The notes beneath the pieces were generated by a model. The model did not search any database. It was not told where the DNA came from and worked only from the letters and a program-made list of their open reading frames with translations. From NCBI RefSeq assembly GCF_038237375.1, contig NZ_CP151273.1, forward strand, positions 3,348,001 to 3,412,000: DNA of 64,000 nucleotides, in the 5' to 3' direction. Each line of letters starts with the position of its first letter. Position 1 is the stretch's first letter. This stretch comes from Alcaligenes sp. SDU_A2 (GTDB lineage: Bacteria; Pseudomonadota; Gammaproteobacteria; Burkholderiales; Burkholderiaceae_B). The translations under genes were made by a program, and so were the position numbers. Shown here piece after piece: positions 10,730 through 18,918 of this stretch.

Positions 10730-10744
10730 CGCCAACTCCTGAAA

Positions 10745-10763
10745 GGTAATGATTCTTATTACC
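10745..10763 (-). promoter_or_regulatory. Fur box upstream of mbtH
   Basis: On the minus strand the sequence is GGTAATAAGAATCATTACC. It matches the 19-bp Fur consensus GATAATGATAATCATTATC at 15 of 19 positions and is a good inverted repeat. It lies 16-34 bases before the mbtH start, over the start point expected from the ECF-type promoter, so iron-loaded Fur would block initiation. Confidence 0.82.
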
Positions 10764-10767
10764 CAAA

Positions 10768-10792
10768 GACGAAGTAGGAAGCTTTTTGTTCA
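10768..10792 (-). promoter_or_regulatory. Candidate ECF-sigma promoter for mbtH-TE-NRPS-PKS
   Basis: On the minus strand TGAAC is followed after 16 bases by CGTC. This is the general ECF-type -35/-10 layout, comparable with TAAAT-N16-CGT of PvdS-type sigma factors. The predicted start point falls at the edge of the Fur box. The partner sigma is probably the ECF factor encoded just upstream. This is motif reading only. Confidence 0.5.
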
Positions 10793-10846
10793 ATCCAGTC
10801 CGTTCTTATCAGGTTTTGACACATCAAGGCGCGCCACAGCCCCCAT

Positions 10847-11407
10847 TCATGCCATGCCGTACTGCACAAACGCACGGCATATATCGCATTGCATCAGCGC
10901 TTCCCGAACATTTTTCAAGTAAATATTGACGGAGGCCGCCGAGCATTGCAGCTCGGCGGCAATCTCCCGTTGTGTCATATTCTGAGCGTAATGCAGCATA
11001 AAGGCCCGACGCTGGCATTCAGGCTGTATGCTCAGCTTGGCCAACACGGCGCTCCAGACTTGTTTTAGGTAGATGGTCTGTTCGGGCGTACGGCAGGCAG
11101 ACTGCACGGAATCCAAGGTCTGCTCGCCATTATCTTCAATCAGATGCACGCCTTGCTTGGCGGTACGACGGTAAATATCCAGCGCAATATTGCGCACGAC
11201 CTGGCAACAATACGCTTTTGCATTGCGTATTTCAGGGGGAGAGCTGCCATGACACACGCGTACATACGCATCCTGGATGATCTCTTCGGCAACGGCCAGA
11301 TTTTTGACAATGTCAAAAGCAATCCGTGCAAGCTGCGCCCTGTCCTTTACAAACACAAGGCACAAATGCTCTTTACATAGGGCAGCCTGTCCTTCAGCAT
11401 GCAACAT
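10847..11407 (-). CDS. ECF (FecI/PvdS-type) RNA polymerase sigma factor
   Basis: An extracytoplasmic-function sigma factor of 186 aa, predicted to direct RNA polymerase to the siderophore genes. Region 2 is visible as AEEIIQDAYVRV followed by AYCCQVVRNIALDIYRR. Region 4 is visible as MTQREIAAELQCSAASVNIYLKNV, an HTH. Position and size fit iron-starvation sigma factors that head siderophore clusters. No fecR-like anti-sigma gene is adjacent, which favours a PvdS-like mode over a FecI/FecR relay. The start at 11407 is preceded by GGTGGG. An alternative ATG at 11428 adds seven residues but has no clear ribosome-binding site. A weak Fur-like box lies immediately upstream. Confidence 0.9.
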   Translation of the reverse strand: MLHAEGQAALCKEHLCLVFVKDRAQLARIAFDIVKNLAVAEEIIQDAYVRVCHGSSPPEIRNAKAYCCQVVRNIALDIYRRTAKQGVHLIEDNGEQTLDSVQSACRTPEQTIYLKQVWSAVLAKLSIQPECQRRAFMLHYAQNMTQREIAAELQCSAASVNIYLKNVREALMQCDICRAFVQYGMA

Positions 11408-11430
11408 ACACCCACCATAAAAATGCAAAT

Positions 11431-11449
11431 GCGATTGATTCTCATGAGC
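11431..11449 (-). promoter_or_regulatory. Possible Fur box upstream of the ECF sigma gene
   Basis: On the minus strand GCTCATGAGAATCAATCGC matches the Fur consensus at 13 of 19 positions. It sits just upstream of the sigma-factor start. With the better box before mbtH, it suggests that Fur controls both the sigma gene and its target operon. Confidence 0.5.
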
Positions 11450-11830
11450 ATTCTATATGATGATTCTGTTTCAACAATCAAAACCATTTTTTGCCGGGTC
11501 AGACATTTCCCCACGCCAATAAGCACCAGGATATGAGAGCACACAACAATTAGTTAACATATTATTTATATATAAATAATTTATTCGGCTTTTAAGATTT
11601 TTAACTGACTTTATTTCTCCATACATTCCAGCCATTTAGGACTCCTATTTCCAATAGGACTCCTAAATGGCTTTCAAATTAATCAACAAAATCGTACAGG
11701 ACCGAATCCACGTTTCTGTCCGTATTCGCAAGCCGCCTCCTCCAACAACTATAGAGGTTATTTTGCAACAATGGGCGTATCAGCAACGAAACCACGACAG
11801 CCAATACGCGCTACCCATACGAACAGTTCA
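11450..11830. other. AT-rich gene-free stretch at the edge of the siderophore locus
   Basis: No convincing gene is present. The stretch is clearly AT-richer than its surroundings. It holds a perfect 20-bp AT palindrome (ATTATTTATATATAAATAAT at 11561-11580) and the larger inverted repeat at 11631-11671, listed separately. It separates the siderophore genes from the ompA-like gene and could mark a junction of acquired DNA. Confidence 0.5.
11631..11671. repeat. 41-bp inverted repeat
   Basis: Two 19-base arms surround a 3-base loop and pair with one mismatch. Within the arms the sequence TAGGACTCCTA is itself nearly palindromic and occurs twice in direct order. The hairpin lacks a T-tract, so it is not an obvious terminator. 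It could be an operator or a remnant of a mobile element; the function is unknown. Confidence 0.7.
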
Positions 11831-11871
11831 GAAAATAAAAATCCCTGCGCCGCATATCAAGCGGCACAGGG
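11831..11871 (-). terminator. Intrinsic terminator of the ompA-like gene
   Basis: On the minus strand an 11-bp GC-rich stem with one mismatch (CCCTGTGCCGC / GCGGCGCAGGG) and a 7-base loop is followed by ATTTTTATTTT. It lies about 60 bases after the stop of the OmpA-family lipoprotein gene. Confidence 0.85.
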
Positions 11872-11932
11872 ACCGGGCAAACTACATTTTTACATCTGAT
11901 CTTTATCGGACGTTCCGATGGGTGTCACTTTT

Positions 11933-12598
11933 TTACTGCTTTTGCGGAGCGTACAAATACAATTCCACGCGACGATTCATGGCACGGCCTTCAGCGGTGG
12001 CATTATCGCCTATCGGCGAGTTGGGACCACGGCCTTCAACCATCAAGCGGCCCTGGCCTACGCCCTGCTGGGTCAAATAATTGGTGACGGCGCTGGCTCG
12101 ATTGACAGACAGTGTCTGATTAGTCTGCGCCGAACCGGTGCTATCGGTATGGCCAACCGCTTTGGCGCGCAATTCGGGATGCTGCACCATGGAACGCGCC
12201 ACACTATCCAGAACCGGCAGCAGAGCCGGCTTTAACTGATACTTGCCAGTATCAAACGAGACGCTGCTGGGAATATTGACGCGCAGACTGCCGTCGGGCA
12301 TTTCCGTCACATCCACGCCCAGGCTGCTGGCACCGGACTGCTGGACATCTTTTTTGATACCCGACCAGTTATAGGCCGCGATCCCGCCGGCCAAGGCACC
12401 GATACCGGCACCGATGGCGGCTGCCTTGCTGCTGTCGCCGATCAGTGCACCAAGACCGGCACCGACGGCAGCACCCGCACCTGCTCCGACGGCAGTGCGT
12501 CCACCAGTCCCCATATTGTCCATGGTGCTGCAACCAGCAAGAATGGCAAAAGCGCCTGCGCATGCAGCTAATTTGGCTGAACGAATGGAAATTGTCAT
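11933..12598 (-). CDS. OmpA-family outer-membrane lipoprotein
   Basis: A 221-aa lipoprotein that probably links the outer membrane to peptidoglycan. The signal peptide ends in a lipobox (ILAGC, Cys22). A glycine-zipper stretch of GAGAGAAVGAG type follows (about residues 35-75). The C-terminal OmpA domain (about 110-215) includes the peptidoglycan-binding region AVGHTDSTGS and LSVNRASAV. It resembles YiaD/OprF-like envelope proteins. GGAG stands 6 bases before the ATG. It is monocistronic, with its own terminator. Confidence 0.93.
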   Translation of the reverse strand: MTISIRSAKLAACAGAFAILAGCSTMDNMGTGGRTAVGAGAGAAVGAGLGALIGDSSKAAAIGAGIGALAGGIAAYNWSGIKKDVQQSGASSLGVDVTEMPDGSLRVNIPSSVSFDTGKYQLKPALLPVLDSVARSMVQHPELRAKAVGHTDSTGSAQTNQTLSVNRASAVTNYLTQQGVGQGRLMVEGRGPNSPIGDNATAEGRAMNRRVELYLYAPQKQ

Positions 12599-12739
12599 TG
12601 TTTTCTCCGTAAACTCGAAATTAAGTACCAGGGGCCTATCGAGCGTCTCTATGCTAGCAAGGCTAGCCCAGAGGCGGTGTTACAGAATGACTCCAAACAA
12701 AGGACTTCACAATTCTTGATCCGATATGCAGCATTGTCA

Positions 12740-12768
12740 AAGAGCGGCACCCGATAGGTGCCGCTCTT
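12740..12768 (-). terminator. Hairpin terminator downstream of the Bug receptor gene
   Basis: A perfect 12-bp stem (AAGAGCGGCACC / GGTGCCGCTCTT) with a 5-base loop begins 9 bases after the stop codon of the tctC-like gene. The following T-tract is short, so strength is uncertain. Confidence 0.7.
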
Positions 12769-12776
12769 GCCATATA

Positions 12777-13766
12777 TCAGAACAATTCTGCTCCGGAACT
12801 GGCTACCACTTCCTTGTACTTCTTCAGATCGCGACTGACAAGATCGCGGAACTGCGCCACGGTGCCCGGCTCAGCGTCCGATCCCATGACGGCCAGCGCC
12901 TGACGGACCGAGGGTTCCATCAGAGCCTTGGCATAGGCATCGTGCAGTTTCTGAACGACGGGTTCGGGTGTCCCGCCAGTTACAAACACGCCGAACCAGG
13001 TGCCCAGGTCAAACGGTTTGACACCGGCCTGTTCCATCGTCGGCACATCGGGGAAAAAATTGGAACGCTCGGTCGTGGTCACGGCCAATGCCTTGACGGA
13101 ATCGGCTTTGATCAGCGGGGCGGCCGAGGCCAGGTTGTCGAACATAAAGTGTACCTGCCCGGCCAGCAGCGCAGTCTTGGCCGGAGCCGCGCCCGCATAG
13201 GGCACGTGCACCGAGTCGATCTGCGAACGTGTATTTAGCACTGCGCCGGCCAGATGGCCTGCGCTGCCGTTGCCGCCCGAAGCGAAATTCAGCTGCCCCG
13301 GATGCTGCTTGGCATAGGTCACCAGATCCTGCACCGTCGCAATCTGCTTGCTCTGCGCAAATTCCTTGTTGACGATCAGGACATTGGGTACCGAGGCCAC
13401 CAAGGCGATCGGCTCGAAGCTTTTCACCGGATCAAACGGCACTGTCTTGTACAGCCAAGGGTTGATCGCATTGATGGCAACCGCTCCCATCATCAAGGTA
13501 TAGCCGTCCGGTGCCGCCTTGGCAACGATGCTGGCACCGATATTGCCACCCGCGCCCGATTTGTTTTCCACCACCACGGTACCAAGGTCGTCCTTGACGC
13601 GCTCGGCCAACAGACGCGCCATGCTGTCCAAAGGACCGCCAGGAGGATAAGGAACCACGAACTGGATGGGTTTGGAGGGAAAGGCGTCTTGGGCCTGGAC
13701 GGCGGGAACCGCCATCACGGCAGCCACGCCCGAGACGGCCAACAGCCACTTGCGTGCACAAAGCAT
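12777..13766 (-). CDS. Bug/TctC-family periplasmic substrate-binding protein
   Basis: A tripartite tricarboxylate receptor-like protein of 329 aa. After a Sec signal peptide (cleavage near VQA-QD) the typical core follows: PIQFVVPYPPGGPLDSMAR, then VENKSGAGGNIGA and the APDGYTLMMG motif. These proteins are strongly expanded in Alcaligenaceae and bind carboxylates or other small acids; the ligand cannot be read here. The start at 13766 has AGAAGGA upstream. It lies 69 bp after aapP on the same strand with no TctAB membrane genes nearby, so it is an orphan receptor that may be cotranscribed with the amino-acid transporter. Confidence 0.92.
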   Translation of the reverse strand: MLCARKWLLAVSGVAAVMAVPAVQAQDAFPSKPIQFVVPYPPGGPLDSMARLLAERVKDDLGTVVVENKSGAGGNIGASIVAKAAPDGYTLMMGAVAINAINPWLYKTVPFDPVKSFEPIALVASVPNVLIVNKEFAQSKQIATVQDLVTYAKQHPGQLNFASGGNGSAGHLAGAVLNTRSQIDSVHVPYAGAAPAKTALLAGQVHFMFDNLASAAPLIKADSVKALAVTTTERSNFFPDVPTMEQAGVKPFDLGTWFGVFVTGGTPEPVVQKLHDAYAKALMEPSVRQALAVMGSDAEPGTVAQFRDLVSRDLKKYKEVVASSGAELF

Positions 13767-13835
13767 CGAACTATCCTTCTTCAACATAAAACAAGCCTGC
13801 ATCAAAAAGACACAGGCGTAAAACCACGCAGGCCA

Positions 13836-14573
13836 TCAGTGAATGATCTGACTGAGAAACTCCCGCGTGCGCTCGTTCTGGGGGGCATCGAAGAACGCAT
13901 CCGGCGTATTTTGTTCGATGATCTCGCCCTGATCCATGAATATGACCCGATCGGCCACTTTGCGCGCAAATCCCATTTCGTGGGTAACACACAGCATGGT
14001 CATGCCAGTATGGGCCAGCTCCACCATGACTTCCAGCACTTCCTTGACCATTTCCGGGTCCAGCGCCGAAGTGGGCTCGTCGAACAGCATGATTTTCGGC
14101 TCCATGCACAATGAGCGCGCAATCGCCACACGCTGCTGCTGCCCTCCTGAAAGCTGACCGGGGTATTTATTGGCCTGCTCGGGAATACGCACTCGTTCCA
14201 GGTACTGCATGGCCAAAGCCTGCGCCTGCGCCTTGGTCTTGCGGCGCACCCACATCGGCCCCAACGTCAGGTTTTCCAGAACAGTCAGATGCGGAAACAG
14301 GTTGAAGTGCTGAAACACCATGCCTACATCGCGGCGTATGGCCTCGATCTGGCGCAGGTCATTGCCCAGCTCCACGCCATCTACAATGATCTGACCCTGC
14401 TGATGCTCTTCGAGCCTATTGATGCAGCGGATCAAGGTGGACTTGCCCGATCCGGACGGCCCGCAGATCACGATACGCTCACCACGACCGACCTCCAGAT
14501 CGATGTTGCGCAGCACATGGAACTGACCATACCACTTGTTGACGTTCTTTAGCTGAATGATGGCGTCTGCCAT
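13836..14573 (-). CDS. aapP: Amino-acid ABC transporter ATPase (AapP/GltL type)
   Basis: The cytoplasmic ATPase of a polar amino-acid importer, 245 aa. It shows Walker [10 protein letters not shown], the signature LSGGQQQR, Walker [13 protein letters not shown] and the switch His in CVTHEMGFA. It is the last gene of aapJQMP, 53 bp after aapM, with GAGGAG before the ATG. By family it works with two permeases and the periplasmic AapJ in uptake of glutamate, aspartate and related L-amino acids. Confidence 0.95.
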   Translation of the reverse strand: MADAIIQLKNVNKWYGQFHVLRNIDLEVGRGERIVICGPSGSGKSTLIRCINRLEEHQQGQIIVDGVELGNDLRQIEAIRRDVGMVFQHFNLFPHLTVLENLTLGPMWVRRKTKAQAQALAMQYLERVRIPEQANKYPGQLSGGQQQRVAIARSLCMEPKIMLFDEPTSALDPEMVKEVLEVMVELAHTGMTMLCVTHEMGFARKVADRVIFMDQGEIIEQNTPDAFFDAPQNERTREFLSQIIH

Positions 14574-14626
14574 GCATAACTCCTCGTAGGACCCGCTGGG
14601 CCGCTATATAGCCGCAACGGCATGTC

Positions 14627-15721
14627 TCAACGTTCGTATCCGGTCTGCAGGCGCCGCTCCAGAGAGCGGCTGTAACGAGAGATCGAATAGCAGAATACAA
14701 AGTAAATCAAGGCGATGAACAGGTAGGCTTCGGTGCTGAAACCACGCCAGGCGGCATCGGCCAGCGCCACCTTGGCGGCCTGGGTCAAATCGAAAATGCC
14801 GATGATCACCACCAGAGACGTATCCTTGAACAATGAAATGAAAATGCCCACCAGAGGGGGAATCACGATTTTAAGCGCCTGCGGCAGCACAATCTTGCGC
14901 ATGGTCTGCCAGTAGCTCAGGCCCAGGGACTCGGCACCCTCGTATTGCCCTTTGGGAATGGCTTGCAGACCACCGCGCACGGTTTCCGCGATATAGGCGG
15001 CCGCGAACAGGATGATGGCGATCTGGGCGCGCAGCAGCTTGTCGATGTTGAAGCCTTCGGGCATGAACAGCGGCAACATGACCGAAGACATGAACAGCAA
15101 ACTGATCAAGGGCACCCCGCGGATCAATTCGATGTACACCACGCACACCGCCTTGACGGCCGGCAAGTGCGAAGTGCGGCCCAAGGCCAGCAGCAGGCCC
15201 AGCGGAAAAGCAAAGGCAACGCCGAACGTGGCCAGAATAAGGGTCAGGGGCAAACCACCCCACAGGCTGTTTTCCACATAACTCAGGCCCAGCACGCCGC
15301 CCCACATCAACACGCCCACCGCCGTCAGACCAACCAGCCACAACAAAGGCAGCCAGGGCTTCCAGAACCAGCGCACACAGCTGCATACAATCAGCAAGGT
15401 CAGCAGAACAGAGGCCAGGAGCGGGCGCCACTGCTCGTCGTAAGGGTAGATGCCGAACAGGATCAGGCGATGCTTTTCACGTATGAAGGCCCAACAGGCT
15501 CCGGCGCTGGCACGGCACTCCTGGGCGTTCTGCGCGCCGAAATTAGCCTTGATGAACAGCCAGTCCACCAGAGCAGGCACTGTTAAAAGCAGCAGCCACA
15601 GCACCAATACCGTCAAGATGGCATTCAGGGGCGATGAAAACAGATTTTCGCGCAGCCAGCCCAAGACACCGCGGTGCAGCGAAGGGGGAGCCGACAAGGT
15701 AGAGGTTTGCGCAGCGGTCAT
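14627..15721 (-). CDS. aapM: General L-amino-acid ABC transporter permease AapM
   Basis: An inner-membrane permease of the HisM/GltK type, 364 aa. It has an N-terminal membrane segment, an unusually long insert before the core domain, and the permease EAA loop near the C-terminus (GAESLGLSYWQTMRKIVLPQALK). The long N-terminal part distinguishes AapM and AapQ from short HisQM permeases. Its ATG directly follows the aapQ stop (TAAATG, no gap). Confidence 0.94.
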   Translation of the reverse strand: MTAAQTSTLSAPPSLHRGVLGWLRENLFSSPLNAILTVLVLWLLLLTVPALVDWLFIKANFGAQNAQECRASAGACWAFIREKHRLILFGIYPYDEQWRPLLASVLLTLLIVCSCVRWFWKPWLPLLWLVGLTAVGVLMWGGVLGLSYVENSLWGGLPLTLILATFGVAFAFPLGLLLALGRTSHLPAVKAVCVVYIELIRGVPLISLLFMSSVMLPLFMPEGFNIDKLLRAQIAIILFAAAYIAETVRGGLQAIPKGQYEGAESLGLSYWQTMRKIVLPQALKIVIPPLVGIFISLFKDTSLVVIIGIFDLTQAAKVALADAAWRGFSTEAYLFIALIYFVFCYSISRYSRSLERRLQTGYER

Positions 15722-16906
15722 TTAGCGCTCCACCAGGGCAATGCGGTTGTTGTACCAGTTCATGAAGATCGAGATCGACAGACTGACGGTCAGGTAAGCC
15801 GCCATGATGATCAAGATGCCTTCAATGGCCTGGCCGGTCTGATTCAAGGTGGTATTGACCACCGAGACGATATCCGGATAGCCGATGGCCACGGCCAACG
15901 AACTGTTCTTGGTCAGGTTCAGATACTGACTGGTCATGGGCGGAACGATGACGCGCAGCGCCTGCGGCAAAATCACCAGCCGCATCATACGGCTGCGCGA
16001 CAGGCCCAGGGCTTGCGCCGCTTCCCATTGACCCTTGCCCACCGACTGTATCCCCGAGCGCACCACTTCGGCCACAAAAGCGGAGGTATAGATGATGAGC
16101 CCGGCCAGCAACGCCGCAAATTCCGGCGACAGGGTCAGTCCGCCCACAAAGTTGAAACCACGCAGCTCAGGCATATCCAGCGCCAGCGGCGCGCCACTGA
16201 TCAGCAACGCGGCAGCCGGCACCAGCAACAGCACCACCAGCCCGACTCTGGCCACCGGAAAAATGTTGCCTGTCAGTTCCTGACGCCGCCTGGCCCAGTG
16301 CGCCATCACCACGACCAGCACAATGGCCAACGCCAGACCAAGCAGTATCCAACTGAGTCCGTCGCCCTGCAGCGCAGGCAGTTTCAGGCCGCGATTGGAC
16401 AAAAATACGCCGTCTACTGGATGCAGAGCCTGACGCGGTCCCGGCAAGGCTTCGGTAATCAGCGCATACCAGAAAAACAATTGCAGCAGCAGCGGCACAT
16501 TACGCATGACTTCGACATATAAGCCGGCCAGGCGCGACACCAGCCAGTTTTTAGACAGACGCGCAATGCCCAGCACCGTGCCAAACACTGTCGCAGCAAC
16601 AATGCCGACGACAGACACTTTAAGCGTATTGAACAGGCCAACCAGAATAGCGCGCCCATACGTATCGGAAGGCGTATAGGCAATGGGAGTCTCGCCGATG
16701 GCAAAACCGGCCTCGCGCCCCAGGAAATCAAAGCCCGTGGAAATATTACGCACCGCCAGATTGTGCAAGGTGTTGGAGACCAGATACCACACACAAAAGC
16801 CCAAGACGCCCAGAATCAAGACCTGATAGAGGATGCCGCGCGTAAACGGATCGTTCCAGGACAGGCGGCGGCGCGGTGCCTGTGGCGTAGTTGTGTTGTG
16901 TGCCAT
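15722..16906 (-). CDS. aapQ: General L-amino-acid ABC transporter permease AapQ
   Basis: A partner permease of AapM, 394 aa. It has hydrophobic segments spread along its length and the EAA motif WEAAQALGLSRSRMM near residue 300, followed by LPQALRVIVPP. The long periplasmic or loop insertion between the first membrane segments is typical of AapQ. It lies about 100 bp after aapJ and is fused end to end with aapM. No isolated ATPase-independent function is expected. Confidence 0.94.
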   Translation of the reverse strand: MAHNTTTPQAPRRRLSWNDPFTRGILYQVLILGVLGFCVWYLVSNTLHNLAVRNISTGFDFLGREAGFAIGETPIAYTPSDTYGRAILVGLFNTLKVSVVGIVAATVFGTVLGIARLSKNWLVSRLAGLYVEVMRNVPLLLQLFFWYALITEALPGPRQALHPVDGVFLSNRGLKLPALQGDGLSWILLGLALAIVLVVVMAHWARRRQELTGNIFPVARVGLVVLLLVPAAALLISGAPLALDMPELRGFNFVGGLTLSPEFAALLAGLIIYTSAFVAEVVRSGIQSVGKGQWEAAQALGLSRSRMMRLVILPQALRVIVPPMTSQYLNLTKNSSLAVAIGYPDIVSVVNTTLNQTGQAIEGILIIMAAYLTVSLSISIFMNWYNNRIALVER

Positions 16907-17008
16907 AGCGTAAAACCCGTGTTTGCAGCACTACGCGTAGCCCTGCTGAATGGCCCGCGCCCGGTCGCCTGACCGAAGCGCGGAAACAGATGGAAAAGAT
17001 AAGGAATC

Positions 17009-18025
17009 TTAACGCACCGGCCACCCGTACATCAGACCTCCATTGCGCCATTGAGCATTCAGGCCGCGATCCAGCTTCAAGGGCGTCGTCTTACCCAGAT
17101 TACGCTCAAAGCTTTCGCCGTAATTGCCCACTTGCTTGATGATGTTGTAGGCCCACTTATTGTCCAGTTTCAAGCCTTTACCCAGCTCCCCGGATACGCC
17201 CAGTATGCGCTGTATATTGGGGTTGTCGCTTTTGGCCTTTTCGTCCACATTGGCCATCGTGATGCCGTACTCTTCGGCCTCCAGCATGGCGTTCAGGGTC
17301 CAGCGCACCAGTGTGAACCAGTCATCGTCGCCCTGACGCACCATCGGTCCCAGGGGTTCTTTGGAAAAATCTTCGGGCAGGATATCAAATTCGTCCGGCG
17401 TCGCCTGCGCAGCGCGCACGGCCGCCAACTGCGACTTATCAGTCGTGAAGGCATCGCAGCGTCCCGATGTAAACGAACGCATCGCCTCTTCGGGATTGTT
17501 GATGACCACAGGATTGAACTTCATGTTCTGGGCCCGAAACCAATCGGCCAGATTCAACTCGGTCGTGGTGCCTGGCTGTACGCAGACCGCCGCGCCATCC
17601 AATTCCTTGGCGCTTTTCACGCCCAGCGTCTTTTTGACCATGACGCCCTGGCTGTCGTAATAATTCACGCCGGCGCTCATCAGGCCCAGCGTGGTGTCGC
17701 GGGCAATGGTCGCCGTGGTGTTTCGCGTCAGTACGTCCACTTCGCCCGATTGCAAAGCGGTAAAGCGCTGCTGGGTAGTCAATGGTGTTACCTTGTACTT
17801 GCTGGCATCACCGAACACAGCCGCAGCAATCGCGCGGCAGACATCCACATCCAGGCCGCTCCAGTTACCTTTGCTGTCCGCCAAAGAAAAGCCGGCAATG
17901 CCGGTCGAGATACCGCACTGGACAAACCCCTTCTTCTTAACGGCATCCAATGTCTCGCCAGCCTGTACGGCGGCACCAAATGCCATTAAAGCCACACCGC
18001 ATGCAATGGTTTGTACGAACCTCAT
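17009..18025 (-). CDS. aapJ: Amino-acid ABC transporter periplasmic binding protein AapJ
   Basis: A periplasmic receptor of 338 aa. After the signal peptide (cleavage near VQA-GE) it starts with ETLDAVKKKGFVQCGIS and has the family-3 solute-binding core (WSGLDVDVCRAIAAAVFG). It delivers L-amino acids to AapQM. It is the first gene of the operon, with AGGAGG before the ATG, and is transcribed divergently from ftsE across a 0.22-kb gap. The 0.1-kb gap to aapQ leaves room for differential expression of receptor and membrane parts. Confidence 0.95.
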   Translation of the reverse strand: MRFVQTIACGVALMAFGAAVQAGETLDAVKKKGFVQCGISTGIAGFSLADSKGNWSGLDVDVCRAIAAAVFGDASKYKVTPLTTQQRFTALQSGEVDVLTRNTTATIARDTTLGLMSAGVNYYDSQGVMVKKTLGVKSAKELDGAAVCVQPGTTTELNLADWFRAQNMKFNPVVINNPEEAMRSFTSGRCDAFTTDKSQLAAVRAAQATPDEFDILPEDFSKEPLGPMVRQGDDDWFTLVRWTLNAMLEAEEYGITMANVDEKAKSDNPNIQRILGVSGELGKGLKLDNKWAYNIIKQVGNYGESFERNLGKTTPLKLDRGLNAQWRNGGLMYGWPVR

Positions 18026-18246
18026 GGAATGTCACCTCCTGTTTACTTTTGGTAAATGGATGCAGATTACAATTGCAGCTAAGCTGTTGGTATCCAATCG
18101 TAAGACCTGCCAGAGGAAACAAATATGGGGAGTTTCCCTCTCAGGCAGCCGGCCCCCGACGACACCCGGTCCGGCTTTGGCCCGCCAGATCGCCCGAATT
18201 GCCATCGTGGCATTCCAGTCAGACTTTTCTTTGATTTTCCATTGCG

Positions 18247-18918
18247 ATGATCGAGTTCCAACACGTTTTCAAGTCGTATGGCCGCAGCAAGAATATTCTT
18301 GCCGACATCAACTTCCGCATCCAGGCCGGTGAGTTCATCTTCGTCTCCGGTCCATCCGGAGCCGGCAAGTCCACCTTGCTGCGCCTGATCGGCGGCCTGG
18401 AGCCGCCCAGCCGCGGGTCGGTGCAAGTCAATGGGCACCGGCTGGACAAGCTTTCGGCGCGCGCCCGCCCCTATCTGCGCCGCGCCGTGGGCGTGGTGTT
18501 GCAAGACACCCACCTGCTGTATGATCGCAGCGCCCTGGCCAATGTCACCCTGCCGCTGGCCGTCGTGGGCCTGGACCCGCGCACAGCGCAGGCGCGCGCC
18601 CGCGCCGCCATGGAAAAAGTGGGCTTGCGCGGCAAAGAGGACTTGACGCCGGTGGAACTATCCGGCGGGGAGCAGCAGCGCCTGGCCATCGCTCGGGCCA
18701 TCGTCAACCGCCCGGCCATCCTGATCGCGGACGAACCCACCGCCAATCTGGACGCCGACAACGCCAAACGCATCATGGATGTACTGATGGATTTCAACCG
18801 GGTCGGCGTCACCACGCTGATCGCCTCGCATGACCTGACGCTGATGGCGCGCTACGCGCGCCGCACACTGCTGATCCGGGACGGCCGTTTCGAGGACCAT
18901 CCAGGAGTCATGGCATGA
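18247..18918 (+). CDS. ftsE: Cell-division ATP-binding protein FtsE
   Basis: The ATPase of the FtsEX complex, which links the Z-ring to activation of peptidoglycan hydrolases. It has 223 aa with Walker A GPSGAGKST, signature LSGGEQQR and Walker B ILIADEPTANLD. The opening IEFQHVFKSYGR is typical. The ftsX start overlaps its stop (ATGA). Confidence 0.96.
   Translation: MIEFQHVFKSYGRSKNILADINFRIQAGEFIFVSGPSGAGKSTLLRLIGGLEPPSRGSVQVNGHRLDKLSARARPYLRRAVGVVLQDTHLLYDRSALANVTLPLAVVGLDPRTAQARARAAMEKVGLRGKEDLTPVELSGGEQQRLAIARAIVNRPAILIADEPTANLDADNAKRIMDVLMDFNRVGVTTLIASHDLTLMARYARRTLLIRDGRFEDHPGVMA

Noticed and set aside
11667-12080. Plus-strand open frame of 137 codons
   Set aside because: It runs antisense through the ompA-like gene and its terminator, has no ribosome-binding site and shows no recognisable family features.
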